Shown here in pieces: positions 5,375 to 5,491 of a stretch of DNA of 5,491 nt. Under the pieces are notes generated by a model. It was given only the letters and a program-made list of their open reading frames with translations, did not search any database and was not told the DNA's origin. Source of the stretch: an uncultured Clostridia bacterium (GTDB lineage Bacteria > Bacillota > Clostridia > Oscillospirales > Oscillospiraceae). Position 1 is the first letter of the stretch; each line of letters opens with the position of its first letter. The stretch covers positions 1 through 5,491 of the forward strand of contig CAMJHX010000101.1 of assembly GCA_946405655.1 (NCBI GenBank). Direction: 5' to 3'. The position numbers and the translations under genes are program-made.

Positions 5375-5491
5375 ATGAGCAAGCGACTGCCTCCCGCCGA
5401 GCGGCGGCGGAGAATTTATGAGATTGTGGAGATCGGCGCGGCGGGCGATCGGGTCAGCCGGGCCTATGATCTGTTTTACACGCTGACGATC
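5375..5491 (+). CDS. N-terminus of a probable potassium channel / ion transport protein, cut by window edge
   Basis: An ATG at 5375 with AGGAG (5360-5364) 10 bases upstream opens a frame that runs to the right edge, giving 39 residues. The N-terminus is basic and cytosolic (MSKRLPPAERRRR), followed by IYEIVEIG, GDRVSRAYDLF and the start of a hydrophobic stretch (YTLTI). In clostridial voltage-gated potassium channel-like proteins of the ion transport family, a short basic leader, an IxEIIE motif and SRxYDxF come just before the first membrane helix, and this matches from memory of the family. Too little is visible for certainty: no selectivity filter or voltage sensor is in the window. It has its own promoter and lies after a terminator, so it is probably not part of the zincin transcript. 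Confidence 0.6.
   Translation, partial: MSKRLPPAERRRRIYEIVEIGAAGDRVSRAYDLFYTLTI

Overview
The window reads as a GC-rich, endospore-forming, Gram-positive anaerobe of the class Clostridia, probably in or near the Oscillospiraceae/Christensenellaceae. This is an inference. It rests on a spoVAC gene, secreted proteins with Pro-Thr linkers and S-layer homology (SLH) repeats, strong AAGGAG-type ribosome binding sites, AT-rich intergenic regions with sigma-A-like promoters, and GC-rich coding sequence. No 16S rRNA or other taxonomic marker is present.

The left part (1-3898) is a cell-surface block on the minus strand. A 379-residue secreted protein with three C-terminal SLH repeats (2759-3898) has its own strong promoter and ends in a perfect-palindrome terminator (2709-2744). 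Downstream, a separately promoted large secreted metallophosphoesterase (1-2582) continues past the left edge with no stop codon. It carries two tandem Ig-like units joined by PTEP linkers, then a CxxC repeat region and a further C-terminal domain.

The right part (4029-5491) is on the plus strand, divergent from the surface block. It starts with spoVAC (4029-4466). A 47-residue, highly charged small ORF (4451-4594) overlaps its 3' end. A membrane protein of the DUF3267 putative zincin peptidase family follows (4653-5282), closed by an intrinsic terminator (5290-5323). At the right edge the first 39 codons of another gene (from 5375) resemble the N-terminus of clostridial potassium-channel/ion-transport proteins.

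Functionally, the left genes concern extracellular phosphoester hydrolysis and wall anchoring. SpoVAC belongs to the spore dipicolinate channel. The most unusual points are a spoVAC without spoVAD/spoVAE after it, the translationally coupled small ORF, and the region before the zincin gene, where a candidate promoter sits between the arms of a 10-bp inverted repeat whose right arm is the zincin ribosome binding site. No intergenic stretch exceeds about 180 bases. I see no tRNA, rRNA, CRISPR array, insertion sequence or prophage gene.
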